From CP2-2F sp034432555 (lineage in GTDB: Bacteria; Chloroflexota; Anaerolineae; Aggregatilineales; UBA2796): a stretch of DNA of 64,000 nt. Positions 53,481-62,251 of the stretch are shown in pieces. Where the stretch lies: the NCBI GenBank assembly GCA_034432555.1, contig DAOUBW010000011.1:1-64000 (forward strand), given 5' to 3'. The position numbers and the translations under genes are program-made. The number at the start of each line of letters is the position of its first letter. Position 1 is the first letter of the stretch. Under the pieces are notes generated by a model, which saw only the letters and a program-made list of their open reading frames with translations, searched no databases and was not told where the DNA came from.

Positions 53481-56400
53481 ATGTCTGATCAGGATGCGGC
53501 TGAACTGCTAAACCGTCCGCCGCGCTATCAGCCTTTGCCCTTACGCGGCGAGATCGATCTACCACCACCACCTGCCGAAACGCCCGCGCCGCCGCCAAAC
53601 CTCTTGGCAACGCTGCTGCCTTCGGCAGGTATTGCTGTGCTTGGTGGCTTCTACCTGACGCTGGGCGGCGCTAACGCACCGTTGCTTGCCTTACCCACCT
53701 TAACGCTCGGCGTTTTAGGCGCGCTCACCGCCCTGATTAGCTATACGGCAAGCCGCCGTCAGAACAACTTAGCCCACCTCCGCAGCAGGCGCGATTATCA
53801 CCGCCTGCTGGATCGCCGCCTAGCGCGTTTGCAGGCTGCCCGCGACCTGCAATTGCTAGAAGCAGATCAACGCTTTCCGCCCCTGGCACGCCTGATCGCT
53901 ACCGCTGCTAAACCGAACAGCCTGCTCTGGAATCGGCGTCCGCCCGATGCAGACTTTATGGTGCTGCGGCTTGGCATTGGCAGCTTGCCTTCGGCTGTTA
54001 GCGTGCGCCCACCAGATGTAGATTTGCTGGGTGAAGATGCCCGCCGCGCCCACAACCTCTATTTTGAGTATCACAAACTGCCCAACGCGCCGATCACGCT
54101 TGACCTGCGCGCCGTTGGCAGCCTTGGCATTGTCGGCACTTCTGAGGAAAGCGTGCCGTTTGTCTACGCCCTGATCGCGCAGTTGGCAGTGCTGCACGCG
54201 CCTTCTGAGCTGAGCCTCTACGTTTTCTCTAGCAAGCTGCGTCACAAGGCATGGAACTGGACGCGCTGGCTGCCACACACCAGCAGCACCCACCAGGGCG
54301 GCTTCCCCGATCAGCTTGCCTTTGAGGCAGACCACTGCCGCCAATTGATCGATCAGTTGGCACGCCGCCTTGATACACGCGCAGAGCAAAGCGCCAACCA
54401 AAGCGTGATTGTTGCCCTCTTTGACGATGTGAGCAGCATTCAGGAAGAGATCAGCTACAAGCGCTTGCTAGGGCATCCCGCGCTGTGTACGCTGCATGTG
54501 TGCAGCCGCCTTGAAGATGTTCCGTCCGAATATGGCGGTGTGCTATCGCTAACGGGCAGCAAGTTTCGCGTCACGCTGAGCGGCGCGGAAGGCAAGGCAT
54601 TCAGCGGTGAGGCAGAGTGCCTCAGCCGTGCCGAGGCAGAGTTCCTCGCCCGTCAGCTTGCTGTCTACCGCCTGCCGCAGCTTGGCGAGGCAAGCCGCCT
54701 GCCCACGCAGCTTGGCGCATTGCAACTTTACGGCGTGGAGCGCCTTAGCCAACTGGCAATCCGCGAGAATTGGGCGCGCCCTGTGCCGCCGGACGGCGTG
54801 TTGCCCCTGCCCGTGCCAATTGGAAACGCCAGCTTCTCGGCGCAGCAGGTGCTTGATCTCTCCGAACGCGCCCACGGTCCGCACGGCATGATCGGCGGCA
54901 CAACAGGCTCAGGCAAAAGCGAACTGCTCCAGACCATTGTGACCACGCTTGCCATCGAGCATCATCCCTATCTGCTCAACTTTCTGCTGATAGACTATAA
55001 AGGCGGCGCAACCTTCAACATCCTGCGGCGGCTGCCGCACGTTGTTGGCATCATCACCAATTTGAATGCGCGAGAGGCACTGCGCGCTTTGGCTGCCATT
55101 CAGGCAGAAAATCGCCGCCGCCAGCAGTTCCTCGCCGATCAAAACGTTGAGGATATCACCGAGTATCATCGGCGTCTGCGGCGCTTCAGCGGTATTTTCC
55201 CGCCCGATTGGCAGCCGCTACCGCACTTGGTCATCATCATTGATGAGTTTGCCGAACTGACCAGCAGCCTGCCGAACTTCCTTGATGAGTTAGTGGCAAC
55301 TGTGCGCGTTGGGCGCAGCTTGGGAATGCACCTGATCCTTGCCACGCAGCGCCCTAGCGGGCATGTGACAGCGGAGATGAAGGCAAACCTGAATTTCCGC
55401 ATTTGCCTGCGCGTGCAAACGCCCGATGAATCGCAAGAGATCATCCGCCGCCCGGATGCCGCCTTCTTGCCGCCCGACGTGCCAGGGCGCGCTTATTTCC
55501 AAGTCGGCAACGCCGTGCAGCAGTTCCAAGCGGCGCGTGTGGGGATAGACTATCTAGAGCAGCCCGCCGATGCTGACGCCGCACCACAGAGCGTCTTGCG
55601 CCTTATCCGCCTTGAGCAGCCGACTGATCTGTTTACTGCTGAGGCGGAAGCGGAAGCGCTGAATGCGCTGCCGACACTTGCCGAAACGCTTGCCGACCAT
55701 ATGGCAGCTCTCTACACCGATGCGTTGCCTGTGCCAGTCCTGCTCGAATCGCTGCCGTCTGAGATCAGCCTTGAGCAGGTGCTGCACAAAGCCGATTACG
55801 GCGGCTGGGATGGCAGCGCATGGCGTCCCGCAGGTATGGATCGGCGTTGGGCGTGCCTGCCGATTGGTGTGCTGGACGATCTGGCGCACCGCGCACAGCC
55901 GCCCTTGTCCGTCAACTTTCCCGATCAAGGTGGGCATTTCCTGGTCATCGGCGCCTCAGGCACTGGCAAAACGACCCTGCTCCGCACGTTGGCTTTGGCA
56001 GCCGCGCACCTGTTCCGCCCTGATGAGGCAGAGCTTTACATCGTGAGTTTTGGCGGACGCACCTTAGACCTGCTGGCGCGCTTGCCGCACGTTGGCGCGG
56101 TGGTTGCCAGCGATGAGCGCGAGCGCCTCTCACGCCTGACTCGCCGCCTGCTGGCTGCCCTTGAGGCACGCCGCTATGCTATGGCACGCCTGCACGCCAC
56201 CGATGTAGAAACCTATAACCGCCGCCGCAGCCCTGATCAGCCACTGTTGTCCGCCATTTTCGTCTTGGTGGATAACTTCGCGGAGTTATGGCGCACCCTT
56301 GAGAGCGACTCGGATGAGGCGGCAGACTGGTTGCGTCTGCTACGTGATGGGCGTGCGGTTGGCATTCATTTCGCGCTGACCGCACCCTCGCTCAGTCTGC

Positions 56401-57665
56401 CTTACAGCGTCTTGAACCTGATTGAGGCGCGCTTTGCCTTACGCCTGCCCGAACGTGGCGATTATCTGCAATTCTTAGGGCGCCTGCCCGACCGCGAGAT
56501 CGATCCACGCCCCGGTAGCGGCGTCTTGGCGGCGCGCCCACCGATTCACGCGCAGATCGCCCTGCCCAACACCGACGGCGATGACGATGAGCGTGACCGT
56601 GCTTTGCTTGCCACCTTAGAGGCAATGCGCGCTGCATGGGCAGATCGCCCGCTGCCAGAGCCAATCCGCGCCATGCCCGAAAGCGTGCCTTTTGATCTCA
56701 CTATGGCGCTGGAAGGCTTGCCAAGCCGCCTGACGCAGCCCGATTCGCCACGCCCAGAGCCGCTTCGCAGCGTGATCGGCGTGGAAGGCGAGACCTTGCA
56801 GCCCATCACCCTACATTGGCGCGATGCACCACACTGGCTGATCCTTGGCGCCTATGGCAGCGGTAAATCCAGCCTGCTGCGGACGCTGCTCTTGGGCGTG
56901 GCGGCACGCTATGCCCCGCGTGAGGCTGCCTTCGTGCTGATTGATTTCAGCCGCGAGACGCTGCGCCCACTGCGCCATCTACCGCATGTGCTGCGCTATG
57001 TGACTGACCCGCCAAGCCTTGCGAACGCCCTAGATCGGCTAACAGCGGAGTTGGCATGGCGTCAGAATGAATTGGAACGACTGACCACTGCCGATGAGGA
57101 ACTTGACTCGGCGGATGCACAGCCCTTTATGCCGATTATCGTCGCCCTGGATGACTACGACCAACTGCAAGACGTGCTGGATGGCACGCACTACGAACAG
57201 CTTGATGAGCTGGCGGCGTGGCTGCGCCGCGATGCGCGCTTGGGCTTGCACTTGGTTGCTAACGGCGAAACGCTTGCCATGCAGCGCGGCGGCGATGCGC
57301 TGCTCAAAGTGCTGCGTTCGGGCAGGGCAGGTATGGCGCTCAGCGATGCCGAGTCGGTGGATGTGCTTGGTGGGCGCGTCTCGCCGACCATGCGGCGGGC
57401 AGCACTGCCCACGGGGCGCGGCTATTGGGTGCGGCGTGGCGCACTGCGCTTGGTGCAGTTCGCGCACGCCTCCGATCCGCGCCGCCTTGCCCGCGAGATC
57501 GCGGCGCGTTGGGCAGATTTCCCGACGGCGACGTGGGAAGACCATCCCGATCTGCCGCCGAGCCCAGCGCCACGCCGCGCCGCACCGCCACCACCCGAGC
57601 TCGATTTCACCTTCGACCTTGACGGCGCCCTAGAAGACTACAAAAAGCAGCAGGGCTACGTCTGA
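53481..57665 (+). CDS. Type VII secretion-like FtsK/SpoIIIE ATPase (EccC/EssC-like)
   Basis: The 1394-residue protein has two N-terminal membrane helices (about 35-85) and a ~350-residue region, then three FtsK/SpoIIIE ATPase modules. Walker A motifs are GTTGSGKSE (about 471), GASGTGKTT (about 823) and GAYGSGKSS (about 1122). Walker B is IIIDEFAEL in module 1, VLVDNFAEL in module 2 and IVALDDYDQL in module 3, so modules 2 and 3 lack the catalytic Glu pair, as in many EccC proteins. It probably powers export of the WXG100 protein at 53200. No EccB, EccD or EccE gene is near. Confidence 0.93.
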   Translation: MSDQDAAELLNRPPRYQPLPLRGEIDLPPPPAETPAPPPNLLATLLPSAGIAVLGGFYLTLGGANAPLLALPTLTLGVLGALTALISYTASRRQNNLAHLRSRRDYHRLLDRRLARLQAARDLQLLEADQRFPPLARLIATAAKPNSLLWNRRPPDADFMVLRLGIGSLPSAVSVRPPDVDLLGEDARRAHNLYFEYHKLPNAPITLDLRAVGSLGIVGTSEESVPFVYALIAQLAVLHAPSELSLYVFSSKLRHKAWNWTRWLPHTSSTHQGGFPDQLAFEADHCRQLIDQLARRLDTRAEQSANQSVIVALFDDVSSIQEEISYKRLLGHPALCTLHVCSRLEDVPSEYGGVLSLTGSKFRVTLSGAEGKAFSGEAECLSRAEAEFLARQLAVYRLPQLGEASRLPTQLGALQLYGVERLSQLAIRENWARPVPPDGVLPLPVPIGNASFSAQQVLDLSERAHGPHGMIGGTTGSGKSELLQTIVTTLAIEHHPYLLNFLLIDYKGGATFNILRRLPHVVGIITNLNAREALRALAAIQAENRRRQQFLADQNVEDITEYHRRLRRFSGIFPPDWQPLPHLVIIIDEFAELTSSLPNFLDELVATVRVGRSLGMHLILATQRPSGHVTAEMKANLNFRICLRVQTPDESQEIIRRPDAAFLPPDVPGRAYFQVGNAVQQFQAARVGIDYLEQPADADAAPQSVLRLIRLEQPTDLFTAEAEAEALNALPTLAETLADHMAALYTDALPVPVLLESLPSEISLEQVLHKADYGGWDGSAWRPAGMDRRWACLPIGVLDDLAHRAQPPLSVNFPDQGGHFLVIGASGTGKTTLLRTLALAAAHLFRPDEAELYIVSFGGRTLDLLARLPHVGAVVASDERERLSRLTRRLLAALEARRYAMARLHATDVETYNRRRSPDQPLLSAIFVLVDNFAELWRTLESDSDEAADWLRLLRDGRAVGIHFALTAPSLSLPYSVLNLIEARFALRLPERGDYLQFLGRLPDREIDPRPGSGVLAARPPIHAQIALPNTDGDDDERDRALLATLEAMRAAWADRPLPEPIRAMPESVPFDLTMALEGLPSRLTQPDSPRPEPLRSVIGVEGETLQPITLHWRDAPHWLILGAYGSGKSSLLRTLLLGVAARYAPREAAFVLIDFSRETLRPLRHLPHVLRYVTDPPSLANALDRLTAELAWRQNELERLTTADEELDSADAQPFMPIIVALDDYDQLQDVLDGTHYEQLDELAAWLRRDARLGLHLVANGETLAMQRGGDALLKVLRSGRAGMALSDAESVDVLGGRVSPTMRRAALPTGRGYWVRRGALRLVQFAHASDPRRLAREIAARWADFPTATWEDHPDLPPSPAPRRAAPPPPELDFTFDLDGALEDYKKQQGYV

Positions 57666-57691
57666 GCCGCCCTGCTGCATGGCTGCCTTAG

Positions 57692-59083
57692 CTATTTGGC
57701 GCTGCCTGGCAAAAAGTCGTTGGTGAAGACGCCTTCAAGCGGGATGGGCGTTTCAAGGGCGCCCGCCCGCACCATGAATGCCGTGAATGCCTCCCACACT
57801 TCGGCGCGTTGGAAACCCCACTGCGGCGCTTCGGCTTGGAACTGCTCTGCCAGCCAGATAGCGCTGGCACGCACGAGGTTCGCGTCAAGGTCTGGCTCTG
57901 CCAAGTGCAATAGATAGGCTGCTTCAGTCGGATTCCTGATCGCATCAGCGTAGCCGCGGGCGGTTGCCTGCACAAAAGCGCGCACCACCTCAGGCTGTTC
58001 GGCGATCATCTGCGCGCTGGTGATCAGGATCGGCGTATAGTAATCTGGCACGCAGTCGGTGTAGTCTTTCAGCATCAGCAGGTCAAGCGCCAAGCCTTGC
58101 TGCTGTGCGCGAATGCCATCCCATGCGTAGAACACCCACACCACATCTATTTGATCGCGCTCCATCAGCGGGAATGGCTCGACAAAGCCAACGTCCAGCA
58201 TCTCAACGCTGCCAGCCGCACCACTGCAAGCGATCAATGCCTCAAGGATCGGGCGCTCAATGGCGCTGCCAAAGCTGCCATAGCGCAGACCGACCAAATC
58301 GGCGGGCGTTTTGAGCGGCTTCTTAGCGCTCAGCGACGCAAAGCCTGAGGTGTTGTGTTGGATGATGGCTGCCACCGAGACAACGGGTAGCCCGGCGGCG
58401 CGGCTGTAGGTCATACCTTCCTGATAGCTGATGCCGAACTGTGCCGCGCCACTCGCCACCACCTGATCCACGGCAATATCGCCGGCGGGCTGGATGGTGA
58501 CGTTCAGGTTTGCCGCCGTGTAGTAGCCTTTTGCCTGTGCCACATACAAGCCGATGTGGTTGGTGTTTGGCGTCCAATCTAGCATGATGGTGACGGAAGT
58601 TGGCGTTTGGGTGCGCGCAAACTCGGTTGCATTACCCAGTGGATTGCCTGCTTGCAGGGCAAGGCGGATGGCTGCGATGGAATCAGGTGTGGCAGCTGTT
58701 TTGGCATCCGCAAAGCCGAAATGCTTGGCGCGCAGTACATCGCTGGCAGTCGGTTCGGCGAAAAAGACGGCGCGCTCACCAACGCTGACCGATGCTAAGC
58801 ACATGGCAGATGAGCCAAAGCCGCTTATCTTGACCGTTGGGCCCCCTTCCCCTTTCAGATACTGCACCACTTCGATGACGGCAATCTCGTTAAGGCTGCC
58901 TTGCCCTTCAATGGCTGTGACGACGCCTTCCAGTACAAGGCTGCTCTGCTGCGCCCGATAGCCAACGCCATAGATAGGATGCCCGCCAACAGGCTGTGTG
59001 CAGGCGTGCGCGTGCGGTGCTTCCACCGTCAGGAGGATGCCTGCCAAGCAGGCAAGCACTGCGAAGAACATAAGCCGTTTCAT
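57692..59083 (-). CDS. NTR-like domain fused to a thiamine-precursor (NMT1/THI5-like) binding protein
   Basis: The protein has 463 residues. After a signal peptide (about 1-26) comes a ~110-residue beta domain with two Cys (ACTQPV and AMCLASV) and the VLEGVVTAIEG...YLKGEGG...VGERAVFFA pattern of NTR/TIMP-like OB folds. From about 160 it is an NMT1/THI5-like solute-binding protein (MLDWTPNTNHIGLYVAQAKGYY, GISYQEGMTYSRAAGLPV, FYAWDGIRAQQQG). These bind HMP or formylaminopyrimidine for thiamine salvage. It is the last gene of the TPP-riboswitch operon. Confidence 0.87.
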   Translation of the reverse strand: MKRLMFFAVLACLAGILLTVEAPHAHACTQPVGGHPIYGVGYRAQQSSLVLEGVVTAIEGQGSLNEIAVIEVVQYLKGEGGPTVKISGFGSSAMCLASVSVGERAVFFAEPTASDVLRAKHFGFADAKTAATPDSIAAIRLALQAGNPLGNATEFARTQTPTSVTIMLDWTPNTNHIGLYVAQAKGYYTAANLNVTIQPAGDIAVDQVVASGAAQFGISYQEGMTYSRAAGLPVVSVAAIIQHNTSGFASLSAKKPLKTPADLVGLRYGSFGSAIERPILEALIACSGAAGSVEMLDVGFVEPFPLMERDQIDVVWVFYAWDGIRAQQQGLALDLLMLKDYTDCVPDYYTPILITSAQMIAEQPEVVRAFVQATARGYADAIRNPTEAAYLLHLAEPDLDANLVRASAIWLAEQFQAEAPQWGFQRAEVWEAFTAFMVRAGALETPIPLEGVFTNDFLPGSAK

Positions 59084-59100
59084 AGGTCGTTTCTCCCTCT

Positions 59101-59892
59101 TTATCTAGGCTCAATGTGCCAGCCCGACTCGCGTTCGGGCGTGAAATACCACCGTAACAACAGGCGCTCTGCCAATGCGATAGATGCGACCAGCGCAACG
59201 CTCAGCGCGGAGGCGATCACCACAGCGGCAAAGCCTTGATCCAAGCGCGATTGATTGAACGCCTGCCGCAAGTACTGCCCTAAGCCATACTGCGCCGTGA
59301 CGAACTCACCGATCATGGCGCCGCCGATGGCGTAGGTCGCTGCGATTCGCAAGCCGCTGAACAGCGAAGGCAGCGCCGAAGGCAGGCGCACTTTCCGCCA
59401 GATTTGCAGACGGTTAGCGCCCATCGCCCGCAGTAGCGCCACCAACTCAACATCGGTGGCAGTTAGCCCATCCAGCGTTGCCACTGTGATCGGGAAGAAG
59501 CCAAAGAGCGCCACAATCACAATCTTAGACTCGACGCCAAAGCCGAAGATCAGGATCAGCAGGGGCGCAATGGCAACTAACGGGATGGTCTGTGAGATGA
59601 CCAACAGCGGATAGGCAGCGCGGCGCAGTGCGGGCAAAAAGTCCAGCAGGGCAGCCGCACTCACACCGATGAGCAGGGCGATTGCTGTGCCGATCAATGC
59701 CTCGTAGAGCGTGGTTGGAATGTGCAGGCGCAGCAGGCGATCCGCGCTGGCAGCCATTGCCGCGAAGACAGCGCTTGGCGGCGGAATCAGGCGCAGCGTG
59801 GCGCTATCTGCGCTTGCCAAGACTTCCCACACGGCAAAGCTGGCGATCAACAGGCTGAGTGAAGGCGCACTGCGGCGCACTAGGCGCACCAT
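59101..59892 (-). CDS. ABC transporter permease for thiamine precursor
   Basis: The 263-residue protein has six to seven helices and the BPD EAA loop (LLRAMGANRLQIWRKVRLPSALP, about 145-170). It is the ThiX-type partner of the NMT1-like binding protein downstream, 17 bases away. The gene order is thiamine pyrophosphokinase, thiamine-binding protein, permease, binding protein. An ATPase gene is missing and must be supplied elsewhere. Confidence 0.9.
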   Translation of the reverse strand: MVRLVRRSAPSLSLLIASFAVWEVLASADSATLRLIPPPSAVFAAMAASADRLLRLHIPTTLYEALIGTAIALLIGVSAAALLDFLPALRRAAYPLLVISQTIPLVAIAPLLILIFGFGVESKIVIVALFGFFPITVATLDGLTATDVELVALLRAMGANRLQIWRKVRLPSALPSLFSGLRIAATYAIGGAMIGEFVTAQYGLGQYLRQAFNQSRLDQGFAAVVIASALSVALVASIALAERLLLRWYFTPERESGWHIEPR

Positions 59893-60183
59893 TTAGCGAT
59901 ATTTCAGCATTTTCTCGTCAATGGTCGAACCAGCCACACCGTCGCTGATTTTGATGTACGTCACAGCGCGGCGCACACCCTCCACAAAGCACGCCTCATG
60001 GGCGGCGCGTGCGGCGGCAAGGCAGGCATCCAGCGTACCTTCTAGCACAGTCTCCATCGGGCAAACTTGGTAGCGTACGCCGCTTGCCTGAATGGCAGCA
60101 ATCGCCCGATCAACAACAGGATACGGATCATCGCAAAACGGTAGCACCTGCACGCTCAGGGTAACGGTTCGATTTGCATCCAT
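59893..60183 (-). CDS. Thiamine-binding protein of the MTH1187/YkoF type
   Basis: The 96-residue single-domain alpha-beta protein of the DUF77 family (TLSVQVLPF, GVRYQVCPMETVLEG, DACLAAARAAHEAC, TYIKISD) has a ferredoxin-like fold. Family members bind thiamine or HMP and appear in thiamine operons, including this one. It abuts the permease gene (60183/59892) and lies 14 bases after the kinase gene. Confidence 0.88.
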   Translation of the reverse strand: MDANRTVTLSVQVLPFCDDPYPVVDRAIAAIQASGVRYQVCPMETVLEGTLDACLAAARAAHEACFVEGVRRAVTYIKISDGVAGSTIDEKMLKYR

Positions 60184-60197
60184 AATACAGCACCTTT

Positions 60198-60854
60198 CTA
60201 TGCTTTACCGTGTGTGTGAATGACCAGCAGTAAGCCTTCTTCAAAGCTGACCTGTGCCTGCGGCGCGCTTAGCACATTGCTAATGCCGCGTGTGGTGCCA
60301 AAGTGTAGCGCCTCACCGCGCAGTGGATAGTGCAGGCCTTGGGTGTGGATGCCACGTGCCGCAGCACTGAGCGGCAACAGCGAGAGTGTATCGCCCACTT
60401 GCCCGTGAATTTCGGTGCGCGGCGGCTTGGCAAGCCAACAGGTTTGCGCGCCACTGACCAAGACAGCGCGGACGCCTTCCAGCTGCGGCAGGGCAAGCAA
60501 CTGCACGTTGCTCAGCGTCTGATCAAGGCGATCACCGACGGCAGCAAACAACCAAAGCTGGTCGCAGCCGTGCTGCAAGGCAGCCAGCACAGCCAGCTCT
60601 AGGTCGGTCTCGTCTTTGTGGGTGGGATAGGTGAGGATAGGCGCGCCTTCAGCTTTGGCACGCGCCACCTGTTCAGGGTCAGCCGAATCCATATCGCCAA
60701 CCACCAAATCAGGGCGCAAGCCAAGCGCGTAGACGTGCCGTAAGCCGCCATCCGCCGCGATGATCAGGGTGTTGGGCGTGGCGCTGCCCAGAGCGGCGCG
60801 CACAGCGCTGCCATCGTGCAGGTCGCCATTTAGGAAAAGGAAGGCATTGGGCAT
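60198..60854 (-). CDS. thiN: Thiamine pyrophosphokinase
   Basis: The 218-residue protein converts thiamine to TPP. Conserved motifs: FLNGDLHDG, AADGGLRHVYALGLRPDLVVGDMDS (about 35-58) and THKDETDLELAVLAAL (about 76-91), with the acidic metal ligands intact. The ATG directly follows the riboswitch terminator, with only C between the T6 run and the start codon and no visible ribosome site. It is the first gene of the operon. Confidence 0.94.
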   Translation of the reverse strand: MPNAFLFLNGDLHDGSAVRAALGSATPNTLIIAADGGLRHVYALGLRPDLVVGDMDSADPEQVARAKAEGAPILTYPTHKDETDLELAVLAALQHGCDQLWLFAAVGDRLDQTLSNVQLLALPQLEGVRAVLVSGAQTCWLAKPPRTEIHGQVGDTLSLLPLSAAARGIHTQGLHYPLRGEALHFGTTRGISNVLSAPQAQVSFEEGLLLVIHTHGKA

Positions 60855-60855
60855 G

Positions 60856-60887
60856 AAAAAACCACTTTCTGTACATAGGGAAAGTGG
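60856..60887 (-). terminator. Expression-platform terminator of the TPP riboswitch
   Basis: Read leftward, CCACTTTC (60887-60880) pairs with GAAAGTGG (60869-60862) across a 10-base loop and is followed by T6 (60861-60856), then CATG. When TPP binds the aptamer this stem should form and stop transcription. Confidence 0.87.
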
Positions 60888-60920
60888 TGGACTTTGATAC
60901 GCTGTGGTGCGCTCAACCAG

Positions 60921-61013
60921 CCTCTCCCTACGACGGTATTACCCGTATCAGGTTTGAAGGGTCGGCGCTGTGTGCGAGCGCCCTCTCAGCCTAGCTACCC
61001 TAAGCTCCCCTGC
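60921..61013 (-). promoter_or_regulatory. TPP riboswitch (THI element)
   Basis: Read leftward, the aptamer has GGGGAGCTT...GGCTGAGAGGG (the pyrimidine arm) and ACCTGATACGGGTAATACCG plus GTAGGGAG (the pyrophosphate arm), all diagnostic. It lies upstream of the thiN-permease-binding protein operon, with a terminator at 60887-60856. The effect is repression by TPP. Confidence 0.95.
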
Positions 61014-61027
61014 TGTTCATTATGAAG

Positions 61028-61056
61028 AGTTTAACAGCATTCGGCGAGATTGGCAA
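61028..61056 (-). promoter_or_regulatory. Promoter of the thiamine operon
   Basis: Read leftward, TTGCCA (61056-61051) and TAAACT (61033-61028) are 17 bases apart and the start point falls about 8 bases before the riboswitch aptamer. Confidence 0.65.
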
Positions 61057-61169
61057 GGCGCACAGAAGTTTTGGTGCAGCCCTTCCCTAACTCGCCCTCT
61101 ACCCTGCCTGCCGAGCGGCTGATCCCTACAGCATGTGCATCTATGGCTGTGGCACGCTATACTTGCCCC

Positions 61170-61754
61170 ATGAATAAGTTTCATTTTTGGTGGCGCTACC
61201 TGCGCCGCAAAACGCCATGGGATACGAACATCACGCCGCCAGAGATTGTGGCGCTAGCAGATCGGCTGCCCGTCGGCACTGCCCTTGATCTAGGCTGTGG
61301 CACTGGCACGAATGTGATCTACCTTGCCCAACGCGGCTGGCGTGCGCTCGGCGTGGACTTTGTGCCAAGCGCGATCCGTGCAGCACGCCGCAAAGCGCAC
61401 AAGGCAGGCGTAGAGGCATTTGCCCAGTTCCGTGTTGGCGATGTGAGCAAGCTCGACTGGTTGGATGAATCATCTGCCTATGTGCCATTCAGCTTTGTGC
61501 TGGATATTGGCTGCCTGCACGCGCTCTCCGAAGCAGGGCAGCGCGCCTATGCTGCACACCTAGCCCGCCTGACCGAACGCGGCGCAACCTATGCGCTCTA
61601 CGCGCACCAACGGCGCGATCAAACGCACTTCGGCTTCACGGCAGCGCATGTGAGCGCGCTTTTTCAGCCCGCTTTTGAGGTGATCAGCGCAAGGCTTGGC
61701 ACAGATACCAACAGCGGGCGCAGCTCAGCGTGGTATGAACTGCGCCGTTGCTAG
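61170..61754 (+). CDS. Class I SAM-dependent methyltransferase, possibly leaderless
   Basis: The 194-residue protein has motif I LDLGCGTGTNVIYLA (about 36-50), motif II-like VGDVSKLDW and VLDIGCLHALSEAGQRAYAAHL (about 109-130), resembling small methyltransferases of the TPMT/UbiE group. The substrate is unknown. ATG 61170 is used, with TATACT at 61158-61163 only 7 bases before it, so the mRNA may be leaderless. The longer frame to 61050 is not conserved. Its end overlaps the convergent lipoprotein gene by 4 bases. Confidence 0.87.
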   Translation: MNKFHFWWRYLRRKTPWDTNITPPEIVALADRLPVGTALDLGCGTGTNVIYLAQRGWRALGVDFVPSAIRAARRKAHKAGVEAFAQFRVGDVSKLDWLDESSAYVPFSFVLDIGCLHALSEAGQRAYAAHLARLTERGATYALYAHQRRDQTHFGFTAAHVSALFQPAFEVISARLGTDTNSGRSSAWYELRRC

Positions 61755-62230
61755 GGCAGTGTATCATACAGGCTGAGCAGCACTTGCTCTAAAGCGCGTG
61801 CTTCATCAATGGCGCTGTTGATAAGTGTGATGCTGCCGACCACATCGGTTGCTGCGCCGCGCCAATAGGCATCAAAATACGCAGCGGCGAGATCGGTTGC
61901 CCGTCCGAGCGCGATTGCGTGTTGCAGAGCGCATTGTGGCGCACGCGCCGCGATAAATGCGGCACGAATGGTGGCGATTTGGTCAAGCACGCCCAGTGCT
62001 TGGCTCTGCTGAATGGCAACGTTATTGTTGACCAACTCTGAAAACTCTTGGGTCAGGTTGCTGCTGCGTTGCAGCCAATTCTCTAGGGCAGGGCGCGGGC
62101 AATCTTCCGCCACACCGATTGTGGAGCGCAGCGGCGAATCGGTGATAGTTGGTGCGGCAGTGCGTTCGCCACAGCCTGCCAACACGATGATCATCAGCAA
62201 TAAGGCGGCAAACCGAATGATGTGCGCCAT
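61751..62230 (-). CDS. Small lipoprotein of unknown function
   Basis: The 159-residue protein has a lipoprotein signal with lipobox VLAGC (Cys at 20), a Thr/Pro linker, then a mostly helical domain (about 45-155) with two Cys (EDCPRP and PQCAL). It lies 21 bases after the next upstream gene and probably shares its transcript. I do not recognise the family. Confidence 0.75.
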   Translation of the reverse strand: MAHIIRFAALLLMIIVLAGCGERTAAPTITDSPLRSTIGVAEDCPRPALENWLQRSSNLTQEFSELVNNNVAIQQSQALGVLDQIATIRAAFIAARAPQCALQHAIALGRATDLAAAYFDAYWRGAATDVVGSITLINSAIDEARALEQVLLSLYDTLP

Positions 62231-62251
62231 AAAAACTCCTCTTGCGGTGCG

